NCBI GenBank assembly: GCA_024682075.1
Contig: JAIKZQ010000042.1
Coordinates: 1-64,000 of the forward strand
Length of the DNA: 64,000 bases
DNA from: Lachnospiraceae bacterium
GTDB taxonomy: Bacteria > Bacillota > Clostridia > Lachnospirales > Lachnospiraceae
Direction: 5' to 3'
The position numbers were made by a program, and so were the translations under genes. The notes under the pieces were generated by a model. That model was not told where the DNA came from. It did no database searches and worked only from the letters and a program-made list of their open reading frames with translations. How positions within the stretch are numbered: position 1 is the first letter of the stretch; every line of letters starts with the position of its first letter. Positions 16,115 through 25,998 of this stretch are shown in pieces.

Positions 16115-17839
16115 ATGAAATTATTACTAAAGCTTAGCAAAGAAGCGGTCAGGTATAAGGGATTGTATGCCATAGCCATACTCTCAACCCTTATCCTGAC
16201 CGTTATTAATCTGGCTGCTCCCAAGGTTTTGGCTGCAATGACCGGAATAGTCAGTGACGGCATGGATGATGCGGGAATGAGGAGGATCGGGAATCTGACG
16301 ATCATTCTCATATTTTTGTATCTTGCAAGAGTTCTGTTCAGATTCCTAAATAATTACCTTGCACATAAGGCGGCATGGTATCTTGTCGGTGACCTCAGGA
16401 CCAGGACATATGACAAGCTCGAAAGAATGCATATAGGGTATTTTCATGACAAGCAGACCGGAGATCTCATGAGCCGCATTGTCAACGATACCAGGGATTT
16501 TGAACTCCTTTATGCACATATGATCCCCGAGACCATCACTAATCTTGTAACATTTCTCGGCGTTCTGATAGTTCTGCTTACGATCAATCCCAAGCTTGCG
16601 CTCATCACCTGTGCTCCGATTCCTCTTATCTTCCTGTCCGGGATCGTTTTTTCCAGGAAGGTACGTCCGTTTTTCAAGGCTTCCCAGGCTAAGATGGGGG
16701 AACTGAGCGGAAAGCTGCAGGATAATCTGTCCGGTCTTCAGGAGATACAGTCATTCGGCAGGGAGGGCTATGAGAGCTCACGTGTTGATGAGAAGAATTT
16801 CGATCATATCAGGGCCATGCTGAAAGCACTCAAGATCAGCGCGATATTCCATCCTACCGTTGAATTCATTTCATCGATAGGAACGATCCTCGTTGTTGCT
16901 TTCGGAGGATATCTTGCCTGGAAAGAGGGCCTCAAGGTAGAGGACATTGTTGCATTTTTGCTTTATCTCGGGCTTTTCTATGCACCGATAACCGGACTTG
17001 CCAATCTTCTGGAGAACATGCAGCAGTCCCTGGCCGGTGCCGAGAGGGTGATGAGCGTTCTGGATGCTCCCTGTGAGATAACGGACAAGCCGGATGCCAC
17101 AAGGCTTGATGATGTAAAAGGTTCAATAGAGTTCGATCATGTCAGCTTTTCATATGAGACGGGCGGAGTGATACTTGATGACATTTCTTTTAAATGCAAA
17201 CCCGGTCAGATGCTTGCTCTGGTAGGTCCCACCGGAGTCGGAAAGACGACGATGACCAAGCTGATCTCAAGGTTTTATGAGCCCACATCTGGAAGGATCC
17301 TCATCGACGGACACGAGATAAACGATGTCACGATAGAGAGCCTTCGAGAGAATATCTCACCTGTCCTTCAGGATACATTCCTTTTCAACGGAACGATCGC
17401 GGAAAACATCGGATATGCCGTTCCCGAGGCGGGCATGGATCAGATAATCGAGGCTGCGAAGGCTGCCAATATCCACAAAGACATAATGAACATGCCGGAC
17501 GGTTATCAGACACTTGTGGGAGAGCGCGGACTCAGGCTGTCGGGAGGACAGAAACAAAGAGTTGCGATCTCACGTGCGATACTCAGGAATTCTCCCATAA
17601 TAGTCCTTGATGAAGCCACCGCGTCGGTTGACGTCGAGACCGAAAAGCAGATCCAGGAAGCAATCAATAATATCTCGGGCAAAAGGACGATCATCGCAAT
17701 AGCTCACAGACTCTCGACCATACGTAATGCGGACCGGATACTGGTCTTTGAGAACGGTCATATCGTTGAGGAGGGTACCCATGATGAGCTGATCTCACTC
17801 GGCGGAATCTATTACCGGATGAACAGCATTCAGGAGTGA
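16115..17839 (+). CDS. ABC exporter, fused permease and ATPase
   Basis: A 574-residue type IV (B-family) ABC half-transporter. Six membrane helices occupy residues 1-310. The nucleotide-binding domain contains Walker A GPTGVGKTT, the signature LSGGQKQR, Walker B IIVLDEAT and the switch AIAHRLST. Such proteins form homo- or heterodimers that export drugs, lipids or peptides; only one half is encoded here. GGAGAGA precedes the start. It lies 106 nt after the lipoprotein genes and probably has its own promoter (TACTAT at 16075-16080 is a possible -10). Confidence 0.9.
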   Translation: MKLLLKLSKEAVRYKGLYAIAILSTLILTVINLAAPKVLAAMTGIVSDGMDDAGMRRIGNLTIILIFLYLARVLFRFLNNYLAHKAAWYLVGDLRTRTYDKLERMHIGYFHDKQTGDLMSRIVNDTRDFELLYAHMIPETITNLVTFLGVLIVLLTINPKLALITCAPIPLIFLSGIVFSRKVRPFFKASQAKMGELSGKLQDNLSGLQEIQSFGREGYESSRVDEKNFDHIRAMLKALKISAIFHPTVEFISSIGTILVVAFGGYLAWKEGLKVEDIVAFLLYLGLFYAPITGLANLLENMQQSLAGAERVMSVLDAPCEITDKPDATRLDDVKGSIEFDHVSFSYETGGVILDDISFKCKPGQMLALVGPTGVGKTTMTKLISRFYEPTSGRILIDGHEINDVTIESLRENISPVLQDTFLFNGTIAENIGYAVPEAGMDQIIEAAKAANIHKDIMNMPDGYQTLVGERGLRLSGGQKQRVAISRAILRNSPIIVLDEATASVDVETEKQIQEAINNISGKRTIIAIAHRLSTIRNADRILVFENGHIVEEGTHDELISLGGIYYRMNSIQE

Positions 17840-17878
17840 TCCGGAGCTTGTTAAGTTTTTATCTATCCCCTTAGTTTC

Positions 17879-17907
17879 TTGTGACAAACCCGCGCATATT
17901 ATATAAT
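17879..17907 (+). promoter_or_regulatory. Promoter of the tandem kinase operon
   Basis: TTGTGA (17879-17884) and TATAAT (17902-17907) are separated by 17 bp. Transcription would begin near 17914, which excludes the in-frame GTG at 17881 and points to the ATG at 17956 as the start of the first kinase. Confidence 0.72.
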
Positions 17908-17955
17908 TTTCTATTATGGACCGATCGCGTTCATGGCATTTGCACGGGGATTCTT

Positions 17956-20763
17956 ATGGGTGGATTTGGCAGAAAAAAAGATCGTGGATTAAGGTCTTTC
18001 GGCGAAAGACTGTTTCTTTATGTCTGCATCATGATCTTTTTTGTGTGCGTGGTCTTTTTCTATTACAGAAGACTGTATGGTGCGACCAGAGATAACATCA
18101 TCCGCGAGGGCCAGATCTATGCCGTGGAGTCCGCTGACCAGATCAGCAGGCATCTGTATTCAAGTCTGGATATCATCAAACTTTCAGCCTATACGCTTGA
18201 CAACATGATAAGGGAAAACAGATCATCCGGGGATATCCTGGATTATCTGACCAATGAGACCGTGGCAGTGGGTGATTCTCTTATCGTCAACACCACCGGC
18301 ATTTACGGGTATATAGGCGGTGAATATATGGACGGTTCGGGATGGGATCCCGGAGAAAAATACGATCCGACCGTGCGCCCCTGGTATGTCGAGGGGCTCG
18401 AAGGCGGAGGCAGCATCGTGATGGTGGATCCGTATGTGGACCTCGACACGGGTGAAGTGATGATAGCGCTCACCAAGGCACTTTGCGACGGCAGCAGCGT
18501 TGTCGGCATCGACATATCGCTCGATGATCTCCAGTCGATACTTGAAAGCCATGTCCATGAAGGTGATTCCGCCTATGAATTCATCGCCAATGACGATGGC
18601 ATTGTAGTCGCTCATTCAAATATCTCATATATCGGACAGAGCATCATTGATAACAGCGATCCTCTTGCAAATGCGATTGCGGAGCATATCGGTTCCGATG
18701 AGGCGGTCAATTTCTATTACAGGTCGGGCGGCAGGGATTACATGATATACATAATGCCGATAGAATTCGACTGGATATGTGTGTCCGTGATAGATGCCAC
18801 ACCTCAGTTCTCGGCTCTGACCAGGCCTCTTGTGGTTTCAATAATCATTTCCGTCATCATAGTCATCATTTTCTCCATAATGATGTATTATTCCGAAAAA
18901 AGGGACAGGCTTGCAAGGAGGTTCGAACTTGAGAGTGAGCAGGCCGTGGCCGCAAATGAAGCAAAGACCGCGTTCCTTTCCAATATGAGCCATGAGATAC
19001 GTACTCCCATTAACGCGATACTCGGCATGAACGAGATGATCCTGAGGGAGTCTCGTGACGATTCCGTTCTCGGTTATTCCGAAAAGATCAAAAGTGCCGG
19101 CAATTCACTGCTGGGCATCATCAACGACGTTCTTGATTTCTCCAGGATCGAAGCCGGCAAGATAGAACTTATCTATGCGGATTATGACATGGCATCTTTG
19201 ATAGGAGACCTTGTCAACATGATCAGGACCAGAGCCGAGGAAAAAGGCCTGAAACTTGAACCGGACATCGATAAAAACATCCCCTCGAGACTGAACGGTG
19301 ATGAGGTGCGCATCAAGCAGATCATCGCCAACATACTCACCAACGCGGTCAAATATACCGAAAAGGGAAGCATAACCCTTTCGGTCGGTTCACATCCTGC
19401 ATCTTCACAGCCGGGTCATGTGATGATAGACGTATCGGTCAGCGATACCGGTATCGGAATAAAGGAAGAGGACATACAGAAACTCTTCTCCAAATTCGAG
19501 CGCATCGAAGAAAAGAGAAACCGGAACATCGAAGGCACCGGTCTTGGCCTTAACATAACCCGGAGTCTTTTGGAATGCATGGGCTCGGAACTGAATGTAA
19601 AGAGCGAGTACGGAAAAGGGTCGACATTCAGCTTCAGCATAATTCAGAAAGTGGTCGACGATCATCCGCTCGGTGATTTCGAAATCGCATATGAGAACCG
19701 CTCCGCGGTCAGACAGGCCTATAAGGAGAAATTCACCGCGAAGGATGCAAGGATCCTGGTAGTTGATGATAATTCGATGAACCTGAGCGTCTTTAAGCAT
19801 CTTGTAAAACAGATCCTCGTACAGACCGATGCTGTTGAAAGCGGTGATAAGGGAATCGAACTTGCACGGAAGAATAAATACGACATCGTTTTTCTCGATC
19901 ATATGATGCCGGGTAAGGACGGGATAGAAACCCTGCACGAGATAAAGAATTCTTCATCCCTGAATTCCGGGACGCCTGCGATATGCCTGACGGCGAACGC
20001 GATATCCGGAGCAAGGGACATTTACATAAATGCCGGATTTGACGATTATCTGACAAAGCCCATCGATCCCAAACAGCTTGATGAGATGATACTTAAGTAT
20101 CTGCCACACGAAAAGGTAGTCATTGAGTACATCGAAGAAAGCAATGAACCTTCATCGGGGGATGTGGCTTTCGAGATTCCCGAAGATCTGCTCCCATTGG
20201 AAAGTTCGGACGTGATCGACATCAAAGCGGGGATCATGCACAGCGGATCCGTGTCGATGTACAGAAAACTGCTCGGGATCTATTTCGGATCGTATGAAGA
20301 GATGGCCGGTGAACTTAACGGCTATCTGGAAAAAGAAAACTTCAGGGATTACACGACCAAGGTTCACGCCCTGAAGAGTTCCTCCAAAATGATCGGCGCT
20401 GCCGGATTCAGCGAAGAAGCACAGAATATGGAATCTGCCGGAAGCAGTGGAGATACAGCATTCATATATGCTCACCATGGAAAAATGATGGATCATTACG
20501 CGGTGATCATAAGGGAACTGGCAGAACTGTTTGAAGGTAACGGCTCCGGCGATAAACCGGCGGCGGACCGCGAATTTTTGAAGAAAAAATATGAAGAGAT
20601 AAGATCGGCTGCCGATGACATGGACTGTGACAGGCTCGAGGAGATCGTCGCCGAAATGGATAAGTACACCATTCCGGAAGATGAAACCGAAAAGTACAAA
20701 GACATCAGATCTGCGATAGGCAAACTTGATTATGACCTGATACTTAAACTGTCTGAAGAATAA
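17956..20763 (+). CDS. Hybrid histidine kinase with dCache sensor
   Basis: A 935-residue kinase. Membrane helices at about 17-37 and 293-312 flank an extracytoplasmic dCache domain, recognisable from DPTVRPWYVEGLEGGG and VDPYVDLDTGEVMIALTK. His346 (SNMSHEIRTPIN) is the autophosphorylation site. It is followed by the ATPase domain (DTGIGIK, GTGLGLNIT), a receiver with Asp648 (FLDHMMPGKDG) and an Hpt domain with His804 (KVHALKSSSK). The last 66 residues form a tail shared with three other kinases here. It is the first gene of a four-kinase operon. dCache domains usually bind amino acids or other small metabolites. Confidence 0.9.
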   Translation: MGGFGRKKDRGLRSFGERLFLYVCIMIFFVCVVFFYYRRLYGATRDNIIREGQIYAVESADQISRHLYSSLDIIKLSAYTLDNMIRENRSSGDILDYLTNETVAVGDSLIVNTTGIYGYIGGEYMDGSGWDPGEKYDPTVRPWYVEGLEGGGSIVMVDPYVDLDTGEVMIALTKALCDGSSVVGIDISLDDLQSILESHVHEGDSAYEFIANDDGIVVAHSNISYIGQSIIDNSDPLANAIAEHIGSDEAVNFYYRSGGRDYMIYIMPIEFDWICVSVIDATPQFSALTRPLVVSIIISVIIVIIFSIMMYYSEKRDRLARRFELESEQAVAANEAKTAFLSNMSHEIRTPINAILGMNEMILRESRDDSVLGYSEKIKSAGNSLLGIINDVLDFSRIEAGKIELIYADYDMASLIGDLVNMIRTRAEEKGLKLEPDIDKNIPSRLNGDEVRIKQIIANILTNAVKYTEKGSITLSVGSHPASSQPGHVMIDVSVSDTGIGIKEEDIQKLFSKFERIEEKRNRNIEGTGLGLNITRSLLECMGSELNVKSEYGKGSTFSFSIIQKVVDDHPLGDFEIAYENRSAVRQAYKEKFTAKDARILVVDDNSMNLSVFKHLVKQILVQTDAVESGDKGIELARKNKYDIVFLDHMMPGKDGIETLHEIKNSSSLNSGTPAICLTANAISGARDIYINAGFDDYLTKPIDPKQLDEMILKYLPHEKVVIEYIEESNEPSSGDVAFEIPEDLLPLESSDVIDIKAGIMHSGSVSMYRKLLGIYFGSYEEMAGELNGYLEKENFRDYTTKVHALKSSSKMIGAAGFSEEAQNMESAGSSGDTAFIYAHHGKMMDHYAVIIRELAELFEGNGSGDKPAADREFLKKKYEEIRSAADDMDCDRLEEIVAEMDKYTIPEDETEKYKDIRSAIGKLDYDLILKLSEE

Positions 20764-20781
20764 ACCGGGTAACTGAAAACT

Positions 20782-23700
20782 ATGGACACTAAGAAGAAAA
20801 GCATTGTATTTACCAACGATAACTGCATCGGATGCAATAAGTGCATTAAGGTCTGTTCGGCAATAGGTGCATGCATTTCCAAGGAAGAAGACGGAAAGGC
20901 AAGGATCGATGTCGACGGAAACAGATGCGTTGCCTGCGGAAGCTGCATCGATGTCTGCGTTCACCACGCAAGGGAATTTGACGATGACACCGAAAGGTTT
21001 TTCGAGGACCTGAAAAAGGGAGAGAAGATCTCGCTTTTACTTGCTCCCGCTTTCAAGGCCAATTATCCGGATGAATATGACTCCGTCCTCGGCGGACTTA
21101 AAAAACTGGGAATAAACAGGATCATAAGCGTATCCTTCGGTGCCGACATAACGACCTGGGGCTATCTTAATTACATACAGAAACACGATTTTATCGGAGG
21201 AATATCGCAGCCCTGCCCCGCACTTGTTTCCTATATCGAAAGATATCTTCCCGAGCTTCTTCCGAAGCTTTTCCCCGTGCAGAGTCCTCTTATGTGTGCT
21301 GCGATCTATGCCCGTAAGAAAATGGGAATAGAGGATAAGTTCGCATTCATCAGTCCCTGCATTGCCAAAAAACTCGAGATAGAAGATGAACACAATGCAG
21401 GGCTCGTTCAGTATAACGTTACCTTCGAGCATCTGATGAACTATGTCAGGGAACATGAGATATCCGGTCCTTCCACGAGCAGTGAGATTGAATACGGACT
21501 TGGTTCATTCTACCCTACACCCGGCGGACTTGCCGAGAACGTAAAGTGGTTCCTCGGGGATGACATCTATGTCAGACAGATCGAAGGTGAAAGACATCTC
21601 TATGAATGGATGAACGAGAATAAATCCAGGATAAGAGAAGGCGGTACTCCGTTCCTGTTCATTGACGCACTCAACTGTGAAAAAGGATGTATATGCGGAA
21701 CCGCGGTCAATCCCGAAAAATCCAAAACGGATGATGCGCTTTACGCACTTCTTGACATAAGGGAAAAGTCCAAGAAACCACAGAAGGGAGATGCATGGTC
21801 CAGACCCGATTCTCCCGAGGAACGTCTGAAGAATCTGAACGAACAGTTTAAGGATCTTGATCTTGATGATTATATCAGGGGATATACCGACAGGTCGGAA
21901 GGATGCAGATACAGCAGGCCTGATGATGAGGAACTTGAGAAGATCTATCTCAGCATGAACAAACTGACCGAGGAATCGCGTCATATCGATTGTACATGCT
22001 GCGGTTATGACAATTGTCTTCAGATGGCGACTGCGATACATAACGGCTTCAATCACAAGGAAAACTGTATCTACTATGAGAAGACCATGGTCAGGGAACT
22101 GGAGATAGAAAAGGCCATCGCCGAAGAAGCAACCCAGGCCAAGAGCTCCTTCCTTGCGAACATGAGCCATGAGATCAGGACTCCCATAAATGCCGTGCTC
22201 GGCATGAACGAGATGATACTCAGGGAGTGCGCGGATCCTGATATACTTGCTTATTCCGAAAATATCAGGAGTGCAGGTTCGGCCCTTCTCGGACTGGTCA
22301 ACAACATTCTTGATTTTTCCAAGATAGAAGCCGGAAGAATGGAGATAGATCCCGCCGAGTATGATCTTTCATCGGTCATCAACGATCTTGTCAACATGAT
22401 ACAGATCAGGGCAGATGACAAGGATCTGCTTCTGAAGCTGGATTTTGACAGTACCATGCCCAAGGTGCTTTACGGTGATGAGATAAGGATCAAGCAGATC
22501 ATCTCGAACATCCTTACCAACGCCGTCAAATACACTCATGAAGGCAGCGTGCGTTTCAGCATCGGGTACGAGAAGATCAACGATGAGAACATCAGGCTTA
22601 AAGTATCGGTGAAGGATACCGGAATAGGGATCAAGCCGGAGGATCTTTCAAGACTGTTCGAGAAATTCGACCGTATCGAAGAGACCAGGAACCGCAATAT
22701 AGAGGGTACGGGCCTGGGAATGAACATAACCCAGAGCCTTTTGGAACTCATGGGCTCTTCGCTCGATGTGGAAAGTGTATACGGTGAAGGTTCGATATTC
22801 GGATTCACCCTCGATCAGCGTGTGGTCAGATGGGAAGAGCTGGGTGATTTCAAGACCGCATACAGAAAACAGCTCGGCCAGAAGAAGGATTATCATGAGA
22901 AATTTACCGCACCAGGGGCAAGAGTCCTTGTCATGGATGATAATCCCATGAACCTTATGGTCTTCAAGAACCTTCTCAAACAGACGCAGCTTCGCATCGA
23001 CACTGCGGATGACGGCGATGAGGGACTGATGCTTTCTGCCGTCGTAAAGTATGACATCATTTTCTTCGATCACATGATGCCCGGCAAGGACGGCATTGAG
23101 ACTTTGCATGCCCTGAAAGCGGATACGGTCAATCCGAATCTGAACACGCCTTCGATTTGTCTTACCGCAAATGCCGTGTCCGGTGCAAGGGAGCAATATC
23201 TTGCCGAGGGATTTGATGATTATCTGGCCAAGCCTATCGATTATGAGAAGCTGGAAAACATGCTCATAAGATATCTTCCTTCTGATAAAGTCGTGATCAC
23301 GAAAGTAAGCGAAGAAGAAGTTCAGATTGAGACGGCAGATGATCTGGCAGAAGAATTTGCGGAACTTGATTCTTATCCTTGGATAGATGTAAGGGCCGGT
23401 ATCGCCGCAAGCGGTTCTCCGGATGCGTACATTCCGCTTCTCAGGATCTTCCATGATTCGATGGATACAAAAGCGGAAGAACTTGAAAGATTCTATACCG
23501 AGAAGGATTTCAAGAATTACACCATCAAGGTTCATGCTCTCAAGAGTTCCGCCAGGATAATCGGTGCGCTTGATTTTGCGGAAGAAGCGCAGAAACTCGA
23601 AAATGCTGGCAAGTCCGATGATGAGGACTACATCCGCAAGAATCACGGACCGTTCATTGATGAGTTCAGAACTTTCAAGGCTCCTATTGCGAAGGCACTC

Positions 23701-23931
23701 GGACTTGAGGGTGAAGATAAGGAAAAGCCGCTCGCAGGTGAATCCTTAATAAAGGATGTGCTGGAGCGCATCAGGACTGCAGCGGATGACATGGACTGTG
23801 GCAGCCTTGAGACTGTTTTCGGTGAACTGTCGGATTACTCCATACCCGATGAGCACAGGGAACTTCTTGATGAGATCAGGAAGGCTGTTGAAGATTATGA
23901 TTATGACAGGATCCTTGAACTGTTAAATTGA
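20782..23931 (+). CDS. [FeFe]-hydrogenase-like sensor fused to a hybrid histidine kinase
   Basis: A 1049-residue cytoplasmic fusion. Residues 15-59 hold two 4Fe-4S clusters (CxxCxxCxxxC at 15-25 and 49-59). Residues 80-310 are an iron-hydrogenase large-subunit domain that keeps H-cluster ligands Cys145 (QPCPA), Cys193 (SPCIAKKLE), Cys299 and Cys303 (NCEKGC). A CTCCGYDNC Fe-S domain is at 404-429. His463, an ATPase domain, a receiver (Asp763) and an Hpt (His918) follow. The residue before Cys145, normally the proton-relay cysteine of hydrogenases, is Pro144. This favours a sensor over an H2-producing enzyme, as in the histidine-kinase-linked group C hydrogenases. Confidence 0.9.
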   Translation: MDTKKKSIVFTNDNCIGCNKCIKVCSAIGACISKEEDGKARIDVDGNRCVACGSCIDVCVHHAREFDDDTERFFEDLKKGEKISLLLAPAFKANYPDEYDSVLGGLKKLGINRIISVSFGADITTWGYLNYIQKHDFIGGISQPCPALVSYIERYLPELLPKLFPVQSPLMCAAIYARKKMGIEDKFAFISPCIAKKLEIEDEHNAGLVQYNVTFEHLMNYVREHEISGPSTSSEIEYGLGSFYPTPGGLAENVKWFLGDDIYVRQIEGERHLYEWMNENKSRIREGGTPFLFIDALNCEKGCICGTAVNPEKSKTDDALYALLDIREKSKKPQKGDAWSRPDSPEERLKNLNEQFKDLDLDDYIRGYTDRSEGCRYSRPDDEELEKIYLSMNKLTEESRHIDCTCCGYDNCLQMATAIHNGFNHKENCIYYEKTMVRELEIEKAIAEEATQAKSSFLANMSHEIRTPINAVLGMNEMILRECADPDILAYSENIRSAGSALLGLVNNILDFSKIEAGRMEIDPAEYDLSSVINDLVNMIQIRADDKDLLLKLDFDSTMPKVLYGDEIRIKQIISNILTNAVKYTHEGSVRFSIGYEKINDENIRLKVSVKDTGIGIKPEDLSRLFEKFDRIEETRNRNIEGTGLGMNITQSLLELMGSSLDVESVYGEGSIFGFTLDQRVVRWEELGDFKTAYRKQLGQKKDYHEKFTAPGARVLVMDDNPMNLMVFKNLLKQTQLRIDTADDGDEGLMLSAVVKYDIIFFDHMMPGKDGIETLHALKADTVNPNLNTPSICLTANAVSGAREQYLAEGFDDYLAKPIDYEKLENMLIRYLPSDKVVITKVSEEEVQIETADDLAEEFAELDSYPWIDVRAGIAASGSPDAYIPLLRIFHDSMDTKAEELERFYTEKDFKNYTIKVHALKSSARIIGALDFAEEAQKLENAGKSDDEDYIRKNHGPFIDEFRTFKAPIAKALGLEGEDKEKPLAGESLIKDVLERIRTAADDMDCGSLETVFGELSDYSIPDEHRELLDEIRKAVEDYDYDRILELLN

Positions 23932-23952
23932 CTGATTCTTGTGAGGTTATAA

Positions 23953-25998
23953 ATGAAAGGCAATAAGAACGAGAAATTCATAATCCTTCTTGTGTCACTT
24001 GCATGCATAGGACTGACTGTTGAAAGCATTGTGATGAGCTGGGAATTCTGGGTTCCTCCGCTCATACTGATCGGAACAGTTTCCCTTTGGGTGATGAACC
24101 TGTCCGGAAAGCCGTCATATGAACTCCGCATAGTCTATTATCTCATCTATGCAATGCTGGCACTGTTCTTCCACGGTGTTCACGACACAAGCTTTTTTGA
24201 TGTCGCGCTTGTTGTGACGCTTGTCATGATCGCATATTCGTTTTTTGACAGGATCATCATGATCCATCTTTTCTTCATCGAATACATCATCATCATGGTG
24301 ATCCAGTTCCGGCTGGTGCTGACCGGGGATGTGATGGAGTTTGACACTCTTACGATATCAAGAGTGATTCTTCATTTCATGATAGTGCTCCTCGTATATA
24401 ACGTCAGCATAAGATCCATCCGGAACAGAGAAGAAGAAGAGATCGTCGAGAAAGAAAAGGATGAAATGCTCGAATCCGTCGATGCAGACATGGAGGACTT
24501 TCTGTCCAATATCTCCCATGAGCTCAGGACCCCCGTTAATGTCGTTAACGGAATGAGTGAGATACTCATGAAGAAAAACATCGGTCCCGAGATCCTTTCC
24601 GTCAAGGATGCCGGAGTGATGCTGGCTTATCAGATCGAGGATATCCAGGATTATACGGAATGCAAGCGAAACAAGATCATCCTTGAGGAAGAGGAATATA
24701 TGAGCATCTCCCTGATCAACGATGTTGTCATGGGATTCAGGCTCGGAAGCAATGACAAGAAACTGGAACTGGTAGTAGACATAGATCCGGCTGTTCCGGC
24801 CGTATTAAAGGGCGATGTCAAGAAACTTCACAAGATATTCAGGCATCTTCTCATCAATGCGATCAAGTTCACCAAGCAGGGCGGCGTATACATAAGGCTG
24901 TATTCCGAAAAGACCGACTATGGCATCAATCTCTGCATCGAGATGATGGATACCGGCATCGGAATGGACCTGAGAAGCATTCAGTCCGTTGTCGACGGAA
25001 TGTATCAGGTGAATAAAAAGAGAAATCGCAGTTCGGGCGGTGTCGGGCTCGGACTGTTCATAGTGTATGGATTTGCCCACAGAATGGGCGGGTTCGTCAA
25101 GATTGAAAGTGAAAAAGGAAACGGCACGACTGTCAGGGTGACTATCCCTCAAAAGGTTGTCAATCCCGATCCAAGCCTTGTGCTTTCGACTAAATTCTCG
25201 GGGAATATCCTGTTCCACGTAAAGTCTGACAAGTATAAGGTGCCGAGAGTCCGTGATTTCTACCGTGCCATGGCAACTCATCTTGCGGTAGGCATCAAGG
25301 TGCCCTTGTTCTCGGCTGAATCTGTCAAGGAGATCAGCAGCATAAGAGAGAAGATGGATGTAACGGCCGTGTTCATGGGAGAAGAGGAATATGCGGCGAA
25401 CTCAGACTACATGGACGCGCTCAGCAGGGAGATCATTGTCGCAGTATCCGCCAATTCAGGCTTCAAGCCCAATGAAGGCAGTAATGTCATCGTGATGCCC
25501 AAGCCCCTTTACGCATATCCTGTAATCAAGATACTTAATGAAGGCAGGGATGCGAAGAATCTTGAACTGTCCGAAAATGCCGTCAAGCCTGTCTTCGACG
25601 GAGTCAGGGCCCTTGTCGTTGACGATGAACCCATGAACCTGATCGTTGCGCGCGGAATGTTCAGTGATTACAAGATGATGATCGATACTGCAGCGAGCGG
25701 CAGGGAAGCGATAGATAAATTCTACTCCGCTGATTACGATATCATATTCATGGATCACATGATGCCCGAAATGGACGGTGTTGAGGCAATGAAGAGGATC
25801 AGGAAAGCATCCGAGGAGCTTAAGAAGCCTGTCTCCATCGTTGCCCTTACCGCCAACGCGGTATCGGGCGCTAAGGAAATGTTTATGAAAGAGGGCTTTG
25901 ACGGTTTTATAGCAAAGCCTATATACATTCCTGATTTTGAAAGGGTGATGCTCAGAGTACTTCCGCAGAATAACGAAGGAAAGAGAGGTGCCCGCTGA
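23953..25998 (+). CDS. Hybrid histidine kinase with membrane sensor domain and pseudo-receiver
   Basis: A 681-residue kinase. Five or six membrane helices fill residues 8-155. His189 (NISHELRTPVN) is the phosphoacceptor, and the ATPase domain is recognisable from DTGIGMD and GVGLGLFIV. Residues about 410-535 look like a receiver fold without the acidic pocket, and the final receiver keeps Asp601 (FMDHMMPEMDG). No Hpt domain is present, unlike the other kinases in the operon, so it probably passes phosphate through their Hpt domains. It starts 21 nt after the hydrogenase-kinase and its stop overlaps the next start by one base. Confidence 0.87.
   Translation: MKGNKNEKFIILLVSLACIGLTVESIVMSWEFWVPPLILIGTVSLWVMNLSGKPSYELRIVYYLIYAMLALFFHGVHDTSFFDVALVVTLVMIAYSFFDRIIMIHLFFIEYIIIMVIQFRLVLTGDVMEFDTLTISRVILHFMIVLLVYNVSIRSIRNREEEEIVEKEKDEMLESVDADMEDFLSNISHELRTPVNVVNGMSEILMKKNIGPEILSVKDAGVMLAYQIEDIQDYTECKRNKIILEEEEYMSISLINDVVMGFRLGSNDKKLELVVDIDPAVPAVLKGDVKKLHKIFRHLLINAIKFTKQGGVYIRLYSEKTDYGINLCIEMMDTGIGMDLRSIQSVVDGMYQVNKKRNRSSGGVGLGLFIVYGFAHRMGGFVKIESEKGNGTTVRVTIPQKVVNPDPSLVLSTKFSGNILFHVKSDKYKVPRVRDFYRAMATHLAVGIKVPLFSAESVKEISSIREKMDVTAVFMGEEEYAANSDYMDALSREIIVAVSANSGFKPNEGSNVIVMPKPLYAYPVIKILNEGRDAKNLELSENAVKPVFDGVRALVVDDEPMNLIVARGMFSDYKMMIDTAASGREAIDKFYSADYDIIFMDHMMPEMDGVEAMKRIRKASEELKKPVSIVALTANAVSGAKEMFMKEGFDGFIAKPIYIPDFERVMLRVLPQNNEGKRGAR

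Noticed and set aside
17881..17955. GTG start at 17881 for the first tandem kinase
   Set aside because: The promoter -10 box at 17902-17907 lies inside that extension, so transcription starts downstream; ATG 17956 was used.
20782..22080. Metabolic H2-producing hydrogenase
   Set aside because: The proton-relay Cys position is Pro144 and the chain continues into kinase domains, so a sensor role is more likely than catalytic H2 turnover.
22648..23646. 332-residue minus-strand ORF antisense to the hydrogenase-kinase
   Set aside because: It overlaps the receiver and Hpt codons of a strongly supported kinase and is typical of the long antisense ORFs produced by codon bias; no motif is present.
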